Source of the DNA: Flavobacterium sp. IB48
GTDB taxonomy: Bacteria > Bacteroidota > Bacteroidia > Flavobacteriales > Flavobacteriaceae
Reading direction: 5' to 3'
DNA: 64,000 bases
NCBI RefSeq assembly: GCF_016405855.1
Contig: NZ_JAEFCA010000004.1
Location: forward strand, 158,075-222,074
The translations under genes were made by a program, and so were the position numbers. The notes below the pieces were generated by a model that did not search any database, was not told the DNA's origin, and saw nothing but the letters and a program-made list of their open reading frames with translations. This document shows, piece after piece, positions 1 to 8,012 of the stretch (its first letter is position 1; each line of letters starts with the position of its first letter).

Positions 1-23
1 TTTTAGCTAAAAATAAGAAATTG

Positions 24-425
24 ATGAATACAGAAGCAGAAAAAAGAAGTTTACTTTTAGAAATGATTATGTTCGCCACTGTAGACGGACATTTACACAA
101 ACGTGAGCTTGAATTTTTAAGACTTGTAGCTTTCGAATTGAGTATTAGTGAAGAAGAATTTCAAGATTTATTTCATCAAGAACACAAAACTATTCCGATA
201 AAATCTGAATTACAACGTATTAATCAGTTTTACAGATTGGCTTTATTAATGCATATTGACGGCGTTTTGCACGAAAAAGAATTTAAAGCTATTCAGCAGA
301 TTGCATTAGAAATGGGTTTAAATCTTTCAGCAGTAAAACGTGTTTTGGAAATGATGAAAAAATCTCCCAATACAGTAATTAATCCAATTGTATTGTTGGA
401 GATTTTTCAGGAACAGCATAATTAA
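24..425 (+). CDS. TerB-like helical protein
   Basis: Small acidic all-helical protein of 133 aa. It resembles the TerB/DjlA-N fold: two related halves, each with an 'A(T/L)xxDGxLHxxE' pattern (VDGHLHKRE near residue 24, IDGVLHEKE near residue 77), as in TerB-like metal-binding domains. No signal peptide or membrane segment. A TTG precedes the ATG in frame; the ATG at 24 is the more natural start. Its stop codon interlocks with that of uvrB, which converges on it with a 4-bp overlap. Homologues beside uvrB may be named after uvrB by adjacency, but nothing here resembles UvrB. Function unknown. Confidence 0.75.
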   Translation: MNTEAEKRSLLLEMIMFATVDGHLHKRELEFLRLVAFELSISEEEFQDLFHQEHKTIPIKSELQRINQFYRLALLMHIDGVLHEKEFKAIQQIALEMGLNLSAVKRVLEMMKKSPNTVINPIVLLEIFQEQHN

Positions 426-2413
426 GGCAGCTGTTCCTGTAGTTTTTTAATTTCGTCACGAAGTTTAGCTGCTTGCAAGAAATCTAATTCTTTTGCAGCT
501 TTCTCCATTGTTTTACGTTTTTCGCGAATCATTTTCTCTAATTCAGCTTTAGATAAATAAGCTGTTTCTGGCTCAGCAGCCACAGGGATCGGATGTCCTA
601 ATTCATATTCAACCAATGGATTTTTGGTAAACGCACTTTCGATTTTTTTATTTAAGGCTTGAGGAGTTATATTATTTTCTACATTGAAATTAATCTGTTT
701 GGTTCTCCTATAATTGGTTTCATCAATTGTTCGCTGCATACTTGCCGTAATTTTATCGGCATACATAATCGCTTTACCATTTAAGTTTCTCGCCGCACGA
801 CCAATAGTTTGTGTTAAAGATCTATGGTTACGCAAGAAACCTTCTTTGTCGGCATCTAAAATCGCTACAAGAGAAACCTCTGGTAAATCTAAACCTTCAC
901 GAAGTAAGTTTACACCAATTAAAACATCAAAAATACCTTTTCGTAAATCTTGCATAATTTCGATACGCTCTAAAGTATCTACCTCAGAATGTATATAACG
1001 GCATCGAATGTTTACTTTTGTTAAGTATTTGGCCAATTCTTCGGCCATTCTTTTAGTTAAAGTCGTAACGAGAACCCTTTCGTCCAATTCGCAACGAATC
1101 TGAATTTCTTCAATCAAATCATCAATCTGATTTAAACTTGGGCGAACTTCAATTTCAGGATCTAATAATCCAGTCGGACGAATAATCTGCTCGACATAAA
1201 TACCATCCGATTTTTGCAATTCATAATCAGCTGGAGTTGCAGAAACGTAAATTACTTGATTTTGCAACGCTTCAAATTCTTCAAATTTCAAAGGACGGTT
1301 GTCCATTGCAGCAGGCAAACGGAAACCGTATTCTACCAAGTTTTCTTTTCGGCTTCGGTCACCACCATACATGGCATGAACTTGCGAAACGGTTACGTGA
1401 CTTTCGTCAACAACCATTAAATAATCGCTTGGAAAATAATCTAATAGACAGAAAGGTCTTGTTCCAGCTTCACGTCCGTCAAGGTAGCGAGAGTAATTTT
1501 CAATTCCAGAACAATAACCCAATTCGCGAATCATTTCTAAATCGAAATTGGTTCTCTCTTCCAAACGTTTCGCTTCAAGATGTTTTCCAATTTCTTTAAA
1601 ATAATCAACTTGTTTCACTAAATCCTGCTGAATCTGCCAAATAGCGCCTTGCAAAACTTCTGGAGAAGTCACAAACATGTTAGCAGGATAAATGGTTAAG
1701 CGTTGGAATTTCTCTATTACCTGAGAAGTAGTAGCATCAAATGATTCTATTTCTTCAATTTCATCTCCAAAGAAATGAATTCTGTATGCATCGTCAGCAT
1801 AACTCGGATAAACTTCGACAGTATCTCCTTTAATTCTGAAAGTTCCTGGATTAAAATCGGCTTCAGTTCTGGCGTATAAACTCTGAACTAAACTATGCAA
1901 TAATTTAGTTCTCGAAATAACCTGATCTCTTTTAATTTCAATTACGTTTTTCTGAAATTCGACAGGATTTCCAATACCATAAAGGCAAGAAACCGATGCC
2001 ACAACCAAAACGTCACGTCTTCCTGAAAGTAGAGAAGAAGTGGTGCTCAAACGCATTTTTTCTAATTCTTCATTGATAGATAAATCTTTCTCAATAAAAA
2101 CTCCCGTTACAGGCATAAAAGCTTCTGGCTGATAGTAGTCGTAATAGGAAACGAAGTACTCAACAGCATTATTCGGGAAGAATTGTTTGAACTCTGAATA
2201 CAATTGCGCGGCCAAGGTTTTATTGTGCGCCAAAACTAAAGTTGGTCTTTGCACTTCCTGAATTACATTGGCAACGGTAAACGTTTTTCCCGAGCCTGTA
2301 ACTCCCAATAAAGTTTGGTATTTATCTCCGTCGACCACACCTTGGGCCAATTTTTGAATGGCTTGCGGCTGATCTCCTTTTGGACTATATTCTGAAGAAA
2401 CTTGAAATTTCAT
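422..2413 (-). CDS. uvrB: Excinuclease ABC subunit UvrB
   Basis: DNA damage recognition and verification subunit of nucleotide excision repair. It is loaded by UvrA, melts DNA at the lesion and recruits UvrC for dual incision; cytoplasmic. 663 aa, the usual length. Walker A GVTGSGKT lies at residues 37-44, the beta-hairpin region (YYDYYQPEAF) near 90-100, and the helicase box DESH near 340. The C-terminal helicase motifs include GRAARN, and a C-terminal UVR domain (about 620-660) ends in the LRDEIKKLQ helix that contacts UvrC. Starts at ATG 2413. All expected motifs are present, so the gene looks intact. Confidence 0.98.
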   Translation of the reverse strand: MKFQVSSEYSPKGDQPQAIQKLAQGVVDGDKYQTLLGVTGSGKTFTVANVIQEVQRPTLVLAHNKTLAAQLYSEFKQFFPNNAVEYFVSYYDYYQPEAFMPVTGVFIEKDLSINEELEKMRLSTTSSLLSGRRDVLVVASVSCLYGIGNPVEFQKNVIEIKRDQVISRTKLLHSLVQSLYARTEADFNPGTFRIKGDTVEVYPSYADDAYRIHFFGDEIEEIESFDATTSQVIEKFQRLTIYPANMFVTSPEVLQGAIWQIQQDLVKQVDYFKEIGKHLEAKRLEERTNFDLEMIRELGYCSGIENYSRYLDGREAGTRPFCLLDYFPSDYLMVVDESHVTVSQVHAMYGGDRSRKENLVEYGFRLPAAMDNRPLKFEEFEALQNQVIYVSATPADYELQKSDGIYVEQIIRPTGLLDPEIEVRPSLNQIDDLIEEIQIRCELDERVLVTTLTKRMAEELAKYLTKVNIRCRYIHSEVDTLERIEIMQDLRKGIFDVLIGVNLLREGLDLPEVSLVAILDADKEGFLRNHRSLTQTIGRAARNLNGKAIMYADKITASMQRTIDETNYRRTKQINFNVENNITPQALNKKIESAFTKNPLVEYELGHPIPVAAEPETAYLSKAELEKMIREKRKTMEKAAKELDFLQAAKLRDEIKKLQEQLP

Positions 2414-2460
2414 TTATTTGAGCTGAAAATTTTGTTTTGTAAAGATACGAAGTTTGAATG

Positions 2461-3399
2461 CTAATCTAAAAAATTAATAATCGCATCATTAATGACTTTA
2501 GGTTGATCGATGGTTAGAAAATGTCCGGCATTATTTACTATTTTGGTTTTACAGTTGGGCAAATGTTTCTGCGCTATTTCCAGACTTTCTTCTGAATTAA
2601 TAACGTCTTTGTCACCAATTAAAACCAAAACAGGGTTTTGTATAGATTCTAATTCTTTGTTTGAAAACGGAAGCATTTTTAACATGCTGGAGTTTGATTT
2701 TGCATATTTATTGGCCAAGTAAAACTGTCTTTTATAAATGCGGCTTATGTTTTCTGGATGAGTTGAAAAAGTTGATAATGTTTTGCTGAATTTTTTTTCG
2801 CTTGGAAAAAGTTTCAGCATTAATGCCGAAGTTGTTTTTCTGACTTTATCTATAAATTTAAAGGTTTGCGCGGGACTCAATAAAACAATTTTATTTATAG
2901 AATTTGGTTTTTGAATCGCTAATAATGTCGCAATCCATCCGCCTCGAGAAGCGCCGATGAGGTCGAATTTCTTTAATTTATAATGATCGAAAATTTCGTT
3001 GTAATAAACAACAATATCGTCTGATGAAAGCGGTTTTGCCGTTAGATTGGATCTATTAGGTTCCATAATAAAATCGATCGCGTAAATGCGATGATTTTTG
3101 GCTAAAACTTTAATGTTCGGATACCACATGGTAGAACTGGCGTCCATTCCATGAAGTAAAACCAGACTTTTTCCATTTTTTGGACCTGCAATTACTACAT
3201 GAGCGGTTCCGAAACTAGTTTTTACATCTTCTTCAGTATAAGGAATGTTCCAAAGTTTTAAAGCTTTGTCGTAAGCAGATTGGTATTTTAGTTCTTCGCT
3301 TTTGGTTTTAAAAACATAGTCTTCAAATTTTACTTTTTTTGAAGCGCAACTTGTTACTAGGAATAAGATGACTGCTAAACGAGAATATAGTTTTAACAT
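2461..3399 (-). CDS. Alpha/beta hydrolase lipoprotein
   Basis: 312 aa with an SPII signal (hydrophobic run then lipobox VTSC, Cys18), so it is probably membrane-anchored facing the periplasm. The body is an alpha/beta hydrolase: oxyanion segment LLHGMDASS, nucleophile elbow GASRGG, a late Asp in LIGDKD and the catalytic His in NAGHF. It fits esterase- or lipase-like proteins. The substrate cannot be told from sequence. It lies 47 bp upstream of uvrB on the same strand and could be cotranscribed with it, but no functional link is evident. Confidence 0.85.
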   Translation of the reverse strand: MLKLYSRLAVILFLVTSCASKKVKFEDYVFKTKSEELKYQSAYDKALKLWNIPYTEEDVKTSFGTAHVVIAGPKNGKSLVLLHGMDASSTMWYPNIKVLAKNHRIYAIDFIMEPNRSNLTAKPLSSDDIVVYYNEIFDHYKLKKFDLIGASRGGWIATLLAIQKPNSINKIVLLSPAQTFKFIDKVRKTTSALMLKLFPSEKKFSKTLSTFSTHPENISRIYKRQFYLANKYAKSNSSMLKMLPFSNKELESIQNPVLVLIGDKDVINSEESLEIAQKHLPNCKTKIVNNAGHFLTIDQPKVINDAIINFLD

Positions 3400-3484
3400 G
3401 ATTGTAAAATTCAGTTTTAAACCTAAAGTTACGAGATGTGTAAGCAGAAAGTGTATTAGAATTTTATTTTAAAGTATCATAATT

Positions 3485-3721
3485 TTAAGATTTATCATTT
3501 TTAGAAGTCAGATAATAAATCTGTACAAACGCTAAAATGGCATTCGGAATAATTACCGGCCAAAGCCATTGATTGAAATCTCTGTAGTCGTTTAAAAAGA
3601 TGCCGTAGATTACAAAACAGATACAGCCAAACATATTAATGAACCGAATAGCTCTAAGATTTTTGAGTAGAAATCCTCCAACAATAAATACAGATGCGAG
3701 ATAACCAATATATTCAGCCAT
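3485..3721 (-). CDS. Small three-helix membrane protein
   Basis: 78 aa from the ATG at 3721. The reading frame extends 40 codons further upstream into the 3' end of rlmF, but that part (MKTQILRKF...) reads as antisense noise, whereas MAEYIGYLASVF begins a clean transmembrane helix. Three hydrophobic segments, then a short polar tail (TSKNDKS). Size and pattern recall YgjV/SemiSWEET-like inner-membrane proteins, a resemblance by eye only. Function unknown. Confidence 0.7.
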   Translation of the reverse strand: MAEYIGYLASVFIVGGFLLKNLRAIRFINMFGCICFVIYGIFLNDYRDFNQWLWPVIIPNAILAFVQIYYLTSKNDKS

Positions 3722-3806
3722 AATCTTGATTTTAAATAGTTTGCATACAATAAATGTAGCAAAAGTAAACTGTAAAATCAAGATTTTGGTATTGGAAATG
3801 AGTGTA

Positions 3807-4763
3807 TTAAAAGAAAATTTTCTGAGAATTTGGGTTTTCAAAAAAACTCCAAGCTACAATTCGGCTGTTTTTTTGTCCTTGCGACATTTCGATTGTTTTG
3901 ACAGAAATGGCATTTACTTTCTTTAAAGTTTTATAAATCGAAGGAAGATTTTCTTTTTTGGAAACTAAAGTCGTGAACCATAAAACTTGCGATGGATATT
4001 TCGCACTTTCGTAAATCATTTGTGTAATGAATCCGATTTCTCCGCCGTTACACCATAATTCGGCATTTTGTCCTCCAAAGTTTAAAACTGGATTTGTAGT
4101 TCTTTTTTCTTTCGGATTTAAATTGGAAACCTTTCTGGAAGTACTTTTATTGGCTTCTTCGGCAGAGGCATGAAAAGGCGGATTACACATTGTAAATGTA
4201 AAACGATCTTCGGGCGTAATGATGTTTTTGAAAAGAAATCGAGGTTCTGTTTGTTGCTGTAAACTTATAGAATCAATTAATTCTGGATTGGCTTCAATAA
4301 TTTTGGCGCAATTTTCAATTGATTTCTGGTCAATATCTGTTCCAACAAAACTCCAATTGTAAATCGCATTTCCTAATATCGGATAGATTAAATTGGAGCC
4401 CGTTCCGATGTCTAGTCCTAAAACATGCGAAGTTTCTGGAATTTGATTATTGTTGCTTTCGGCTAATAAATCTGCGATATAATGAATGTAATCTGCACGT
4501 CCTGGAATTGGCGGACAAAGATAATTTTTAGGAATATCCCAATTCTCAATATTATAATACGTTTTAAGTAAAGCGCTGTTTAATGTTTTTACTGCAGCAG
4601 GATTGCTGAAATCAATGGTTTCGATTCCGTATTTGTTTACAGCAATAAAAGCTTTCAATTCTGGGCAATTTGAAATTAGTTTTTCAAAATCATATCGGTT
4701 TCGATGAAGATTTCTTGGGTGTAAATTGCTTTTTTCGGAATTGTCGTTTGTTTTCATTTTCAT
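3807..4763 (-). CDS. rlmF: 23S rRNA m6A1618 methyltransferase RlmF
   Basis: SAM-dependent N6-adenine methyltransferase acting on A1618 of 23S rRNA (E. coli YbiN/RlmF family). The N-terminal family signature HPRNLHRNRYDF is present. The SAM-binding loop GLDIGTGSN lies at residues 116-124 and the catalytic NPPF at 194-197. 318 aa from ATG 4763, close to family length. The frame also opens with a TTG at 4778, which overlaps a -7 box and is rejected as a start; ATG 4757 is an alternative. Its 3' end is near the start of the small membrane protein gene downstream. Confidence 0.93.
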   Translation of the reverse strand: MKMKTNDNSEKSNLHPRNLHRNRYDFEKLISNCPELKAFIAVNKYGIETIDFSNPAAVKTLNSALLKTYYNIENWDIPKNYLCPPIPGRADYIHYIADLLAESNNNQIPETSHVLGLDIGTGSNLIYPILGNAIYNWSFVGTDIDQKSIENCAKIIEANPELIDSISLQQQTEPRFLFKNIITPEDRFTFTMCNPPFHASAEEANKSTSRKVSNLNPKEKRTTNPVLNFGGQNAELWCNGGEIGFITQMIYESAKYPSQVLWFTTLVSKKENLPSIYKTLKKVNAISVKTIEMSQGQKNSRIVAWSFFENPNSQKIFF

Positions 4764-4775
4764 TGATTTCGAGAA

Positions 4776-4783
4776 CAAAGATA
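4776..4783 (-). promoter_or_regulatory. -7 box upstream of rlmF
   Basis: Minus-strand TATCTTTG matches the Bacteroidota -7 consensus TAnnTTTG. It lies 12 nt upstream of the rlmF ATG at 4763 and helps choose that start. No clear -33 TTTG at the expected distance. Confidence 0.5.
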
Positions 4784-4799
4784 GATATTCCTTTTTTTA

Positions 4800-4960
4800 A
4801 GAAAGCTCCAGAGAAGCTTAATATTTATAGCTAGGTAATTAATATTAAAAAAAAGCTCCAGCGGAGCGACATATGCGTAGTGTGTCGCCCCGCTGAGGCT
4901 TCAATGAGAGTGCGATATTTTGATCTATAAATATTTCGTCCCGCTGAGACTCTTTATTCA
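4800..4960. repeat. Palindromic intergenic repeat (GCTCCAGCGGAGCGACA type)
   Basis: Fills most of the gap between rlmF and the thiamine pyrophosphokinase gene. Core hairpin at 4854-4900: left arm AGCTCCAGCGGAGCGACATA pairs with a right arm ending in CCGCTGAGGCT, with a short loop. Partial copies of the arms lie at about 4803-4817 and 4935-4955. The abrupt GC-rich arms in AT-rich DNA and the nested partial copies suggest a dispersed repeat. No open reading frame. Confidence 0.7.
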
Positions 4961-4969
4961 TTACTATTT

Positions 4970-5638
4970 TTAATCAAAACATTCCATTAAAAGAAGATCT
5001 CCTTCACGATGTGTAATGGTTACAATGCCATCTTTTTCGACAGAATTACTGCTTCCGGTTCTGTAGCCCATTGTTAGTGTATCGTCGTTTAATTCGTATT
5101 TTAAATTTGATGAAAAAATTCCGTTTACAATGCCAATCGGAATAAGTGAAATTGGCGTGTTTGCAGTATACCATTTTTCAAATTTTGTTGGCAGAAGAAA
5201 TATCTTAGAGTGATCGTCGAGGATTACGATTTTTAGTAAATCTCGGTAACGAACAATTTGTGTCAAGTTTGTAATCGTATGATCGGCTCGTTTTCCAGTT
5301 GCCCAAACGACATTTACGGCAGGAATTTTTCTTTCGATAAGATAATCAAAAGCTTTTTCTAAATCGGTTTTGTCTTGATCTGGAGTGTGAACGATTTCGA
5401 TTGGAAATTGAGAAGTTTTATAAATTTCAGGGTCAAAACCGCGATCGAAATCACCGAGTAAAATATCGACTTTTATGCCTAATTCGATCACTCTTTCTAT
5501 AGCCGAATCTAAAACAACAACTAATGGCGACCATTCTAGCAATTGTCCTAATAGTTCAGGATCACAGGCAGCGCCATTTGCAATTATTAAAGCGGGTTCT
5601 TGATCGTCGCGAACTATGTGGTGTGATGACATAAGCAT
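4970..5638 (-). CDS. Thiamine diphosphokinase
   Basis: Transfers pyrophosphate from ATP to thiamine to make thiamine diphosphate. 222 aa from ATG 5638 (ATG 5632 also possible; the upstream TTG at 5665 overlaps the -7 box). Family hallmarks: ANGAACD near the N-terminus, LLGDFDRG as the catalytic acidic loop, HTPDQDKTDLEKA for ATP/Mg binding, and ATGKRADHTI before the C-terminal beta-sandwich that binds thiamine. Stand-alone gene behind its own promoter. No TPP riboswitch is visible. Confidence 0.92.
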   Translation of the reverse strand: MLMSSHHIVRDDQEPALIIANGAACDPELLGQLLEWSPLVVVLDSAIERVIELGIKVDILLGDFDRGFDPEIYKTSQFPIEIVHTPDQDKTDLEKAFDYLIERKIPAVNVVWATGKRADHTITNLTQIVRYRDLLKIVILDDHSKIFLLPTKFEKWYTANTPISLIPIGIVNGIFSSNLKYELNDDTLTMGYRTGSSNSVEKDGIVTITHREGDLLLMECFD

Positions 5639-5654
5639 TTTTTTGAATGTAGTG

Positions 5655-5662
5655 CAAATGTA
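5655..5662 (-). promoter_or_regulatory. -7 box for thiamine diphosphokinase
   Basis: Minus-strand TACATTTG (TAnnTTTG), 16 nt upstream of ATG 5638. It supports an internal ATG start rather than the far TTG. Confidence 0.5.
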
Positions 5663-5697
5663 CAAAAGATATAGTCTCTGGCAGAAAATGGCTTTAT

Positions 5698-6153
5698 TTA
5701 ATTGGCTTTAAAAGCAACGGCATCAACTTCGATCTGCATTCCGTCAAGAGCTAATTTAGAAACCGGAATTAATGTGCTGGCAGGAAATCGTTTGGTTTTC
5801 CATACTTTACTAATTTCTTCTTCCCAAATTTTTAATTTTTCTGAAGAATGATCCACTATTAGAATTGTAATTTTCATTACATTTTCTGGTTTTAACTCGT
5901 AGCTGTTCAAAATGACAGTTAGGTTTTCTAGTGCGGTTTTGACTTGTATTCTAAAATCGGGGCTTAAAAGATGTTGTTTTCCTAAACCGCCGCTTTGACC
6001 CGAGATATAAATAAGTTCGCCAGGTGTTTTTACCGAAGAAGCATGGCTGAAACCATAAGGTGCGGGATTGAATAAAGATTCTGGATTTTTAAAAGTTTGT
6101 GCTTTTGTTTGAAACGCACAGATAAGTAGTAGAAAGGCAAATAAATGTTTCAT
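5698..6153 (-). CDS. Exported RidA/YjgF-family protein
   Basis: 151 aa from ATG 6153; the frame opens further upstream but MKHLFAFLLLICAFQTKAQ is a plain signal peptide, so this start is preferred. The mature part is a RidA (YjgF/YER057c/UK114) domain: YISGQSGG, then LENLTVILNSYELKPENVMKI and the C-terminal EVDAVAFK strand. Canonical RidA hydrolyses reactive enamine/imine intermediates and has an Arg near its C-terminus; here the segment reads FPASTLIPVSKLALDG, so the canonical Arg is not obvious. An exported member is unlikely to do the housekeeping cytosolic job. Confidence 0.85.
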   Translation of the reverse strand: MKHLFAFLLLICAFQTKAQTFKNPESLFNPAPYGFSHASSVKTPGELIYISGQSGGLGKQHLLSPDFRIQVKTALENLTVILNSYELKPENVMKITILIVDHSSEKLKIWEEEISKVWKTKRFPASTLIPVSKLALDGMQIEVDAVAFKAN

Positions 6154-6232
6154 GTTTTTAAAATTAGAATTGATTGGACAAAGGTTTATCAATTCTAATT
6201 TTAAAACATTTACATATGTTGAGAAGCTGTTT

Positions 6233-6676
6233 TTAATCTAACAGTCTTCTGTGGTAGTTAATTTGTCCTAAATGATATGCTAAATGTGTCGAGAGATGTA
6301 TTAGGAAAAAGCCTGTTGTCATTTCTTTTTCGAAAACAATTTGCGGATAAACTTCTTCTAAATCTTTTTCGGTTAATGAATCTAAAGTATTGTTGATGAC
6401 TTCAATTGTATTTTCAATTTTTAAAATCAGTTCTGATTTTGGAATGTCTTTTAGTGAAAATTCCAAAGGACGATCTCGAACATAACCCGTTTTGCCAATT
6501 TCGGCGCCAATGTAAGTGTTTAAATTTCCAATTAAATGCAGGCATAGATTTCCTGCTGAATTTGAAATATTCTTATCGATTGCCCAAATAGTGTTTTCTT
6601 TTTGGTATAATTCAATTTCTGTTTTCAGTTTATTTAGATCTCTGTTGAAAAGAGATTTTAGTGATTCTATTACCAT
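6233..6676 (-). CDS. DinB-family protein
   Basis: 147 aa four-helix-bundle protein of the DinB/YfiT superfamily. Putative metal ligands: His47 (LCLHLIGNL) and the two histidines of 'IHLSTHLAYHLGQI' near the C-terminus, the usual triad. DinB-like proteins include bacillithiol- and mycothiol-dependent transferases, but the substrate here is unknown. It starts 1 bp downstream of the GyrI-like gene on the same strand, so the two are very likely cotranscribed. Confidence 0.82.
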   Translation of the reverse strand: MVIESLKSLFNRDLNKLKTEIELYQKENTIWAIDKNISNSAGNLCLHLIGNLNTYIGAEIGKTGYVRDRPLEFSLKDIPKSELILKIENTIEVINNTLDSLTEKDLEEVYPQIVFEKEMTTGFFLIHLSTHLAYHLGQINYHRRLLD

Positions 6677-6677
6677 T

Positions 6678-7160
6678 TTAATTTCGGTTTTTTATCGGAA
6701 TCCAGATTTCTTCTTCAGAAGTAGGATCGTCTTTTTTGTATTTTTCATTCATTACGGCAAAATGCGGTCTATCGTCTACAGTATATTCAGAATTTGGAAA
6801 CCATTCTGCAAAAATATAATGATAGGTTTTATGAGCTTCTGCGACTGGACCTAAATGAAGAAAAACCGCATACAAGCCGTCTGGAACAACTAAGGTTTCC
6901 ATTCCTTCTGGTATGTTTTCATAGTCTGAAACTTCTACAGCAGCCCATTTTTTGAAACTGTCGTTAGGATCAAAATTATCAAAATGGTTTTCTGAATATA
7001 CTTCTAAAGAATACAAATTAGGATTAATTGTATTTTTTATTTCTTTTCGATGTGGCATAAAACCACTCCATAATTGAAAAGTTTTATTCTCGATAAATGA
7101 CATTTCTATCGAATGTCCAATGAGTTTTTTTTCGGCTAAGGTTTTGATGATCGGTTGCAT
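6678..7160 (-). CDS. GyrI-like small-molecule-binding protein
   Basis: 160 aa single-domain protein of the AraC effector-binding/GyrI-like (SOUL-type) fold. Visible pattern: KKLIGHSIEMSF at the first strand, AAVEVSDYENIPEGMETLVVP in the middle, and HYIFAEWFPNSEYTVDDRPHF at the end, where family members place ligand-binding Trp/Glu/Tyr residues. No DNA-binding domain. Lies between the DUF4249 gene and the DinB gene with 1-2 bp gaps, so it belongs to that leftward transcript. Possibly a hydrolase or ligand scavenger. Confidence 0.82.
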   Translation of the reverse strand: MQPIIKTLAEKKLIGHSIEMSFIENKTFQLWSGFMPHRKEIKNTINPNLYSLEVYSENHFDNFDPNDSFKKWAAVEVSDYENIPEGMETLVVPDGLYAVFLHLGPVAEAHKTYHYIFAEWFPNSEYTVDDRPHFAVMNEKYKKDDPTSEEEIWIPIKNRN

Positions 7161-7162
7161 GA

Positions 7163-7984
7163 TTACTGAATTTTGTACTTTTTTGTACTGATTTCGCCGA
7201 GAGAAAAATATCCCAGCGGATAATTATTTTTGTCTGTCGTATTGATAATGTTTCCCTTTACGGTTGCAGGTGGAGATTGAAACGGTCCTCCAATACTGCT
7301 TCCAGCTATACTTACCAAGATATTCATGTAATTATAATATTGCTTAGAAATTCCGTAATGTGTTACTTCAACTTCGTCTCCTGCTTTTAAATCTTCGTCA
7401 ATGGCGCTGCTGAAAATTTCATTTCCTTGATAGAATTTATCTTCAGAAACATAATAATTTGCAGTGACTTTGTTCGAATAAACATATTTAAACAAATAAA
7501 AATTATCTTCGTCTGCAGGATCTGTAAAGTACGTTTTTATTTCGATATCTTCTCCCGTAAAACCGCCATCATTTTTTTGCTCGATTCGAGTAATTGGCGC
7601 TACCGATTTTAAAGTTTCAGAAGCTGTATATGTATTTCCTTTGCTAATTACGGTTAAAGTGTATTCTTCATTAATCTCTGGTTTGAAATCATTGCAAACA
7701 TAACTGCCCGTTTTGTTGAATTCAGTAAAATTAAATTTTTGATTCTTACTGTTTTCTATAAATACTACGGCATTTGAAACTACAGGAATTGTATTCTCAA
7801 AATAGCCTGTTGTGGTCGATAATCTAATGACCTGCAATTTTCCAGAAGTGCCTTTTTCCCAATTGATAGCCGCTTCAACTACCAATTTTGGAGCAGCAGT
7901 GTCTAAGTCAACATCTACTACTTCTTCGCAGCTAGTAAAAAAAAGCGATGTAAAAAATACGGTTAATAAAACTAATTTTCTCAT
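7163..7984 (-). CDS. DUF4249 outer-membrane-associated lipoprotein
   Basis: 273 aa from ATG 7984 (ATG 7990 also possible). Lipobox FTSC, with mature Cys followed by EEVVDVDLD, a typical DUF4249 N-terminus. Beta-rich domain with no enzymatic motif. It lies 28 bp downstream of a TonB-dependent receptor. DUF4249 proteins are regularly paired with CarboxypepD_reg-type receptors in Bacteroidota, which suggests a surface or periplasmic accessory lipoprotein of the transporter. Ligand unknown. Confidence 0.87.
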   Translation of the reverse strand: MRKLVLLTVFFTSLFFTSCEEVVDVDLDTAAPKLVVEAAINWEKGTSGKLQVIRLSTTTGYFENTIPVVSNAVVFIENSKNQKFNFTEFNKTGSYVCNDFKPEINEEYTLTVISKGNTYTASETLKSVAPITRIEQKNDGGFTGEDIEIKTYFTDPADEDNFYLFKYVYSNKVTANYYVSEDKFYQGNEIFSSAIDEDLKAGDEVEVTHYGISKQYYNYMNILVSIAGSSIGGPFQSPPATVKGNIINTTDKNNYPLGYFSLGEISTKKYKIQ

Positions 7985-8012
7985 GAGCATATCTTTAGTT
8001 TTTTGAACTTTT

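Noticed and set aside
422..2413. Several open frames antisense to uvrB and other genes
   Set aside because: They overlap well-identified genes, lack motifs and have no start context, so they are shadows.
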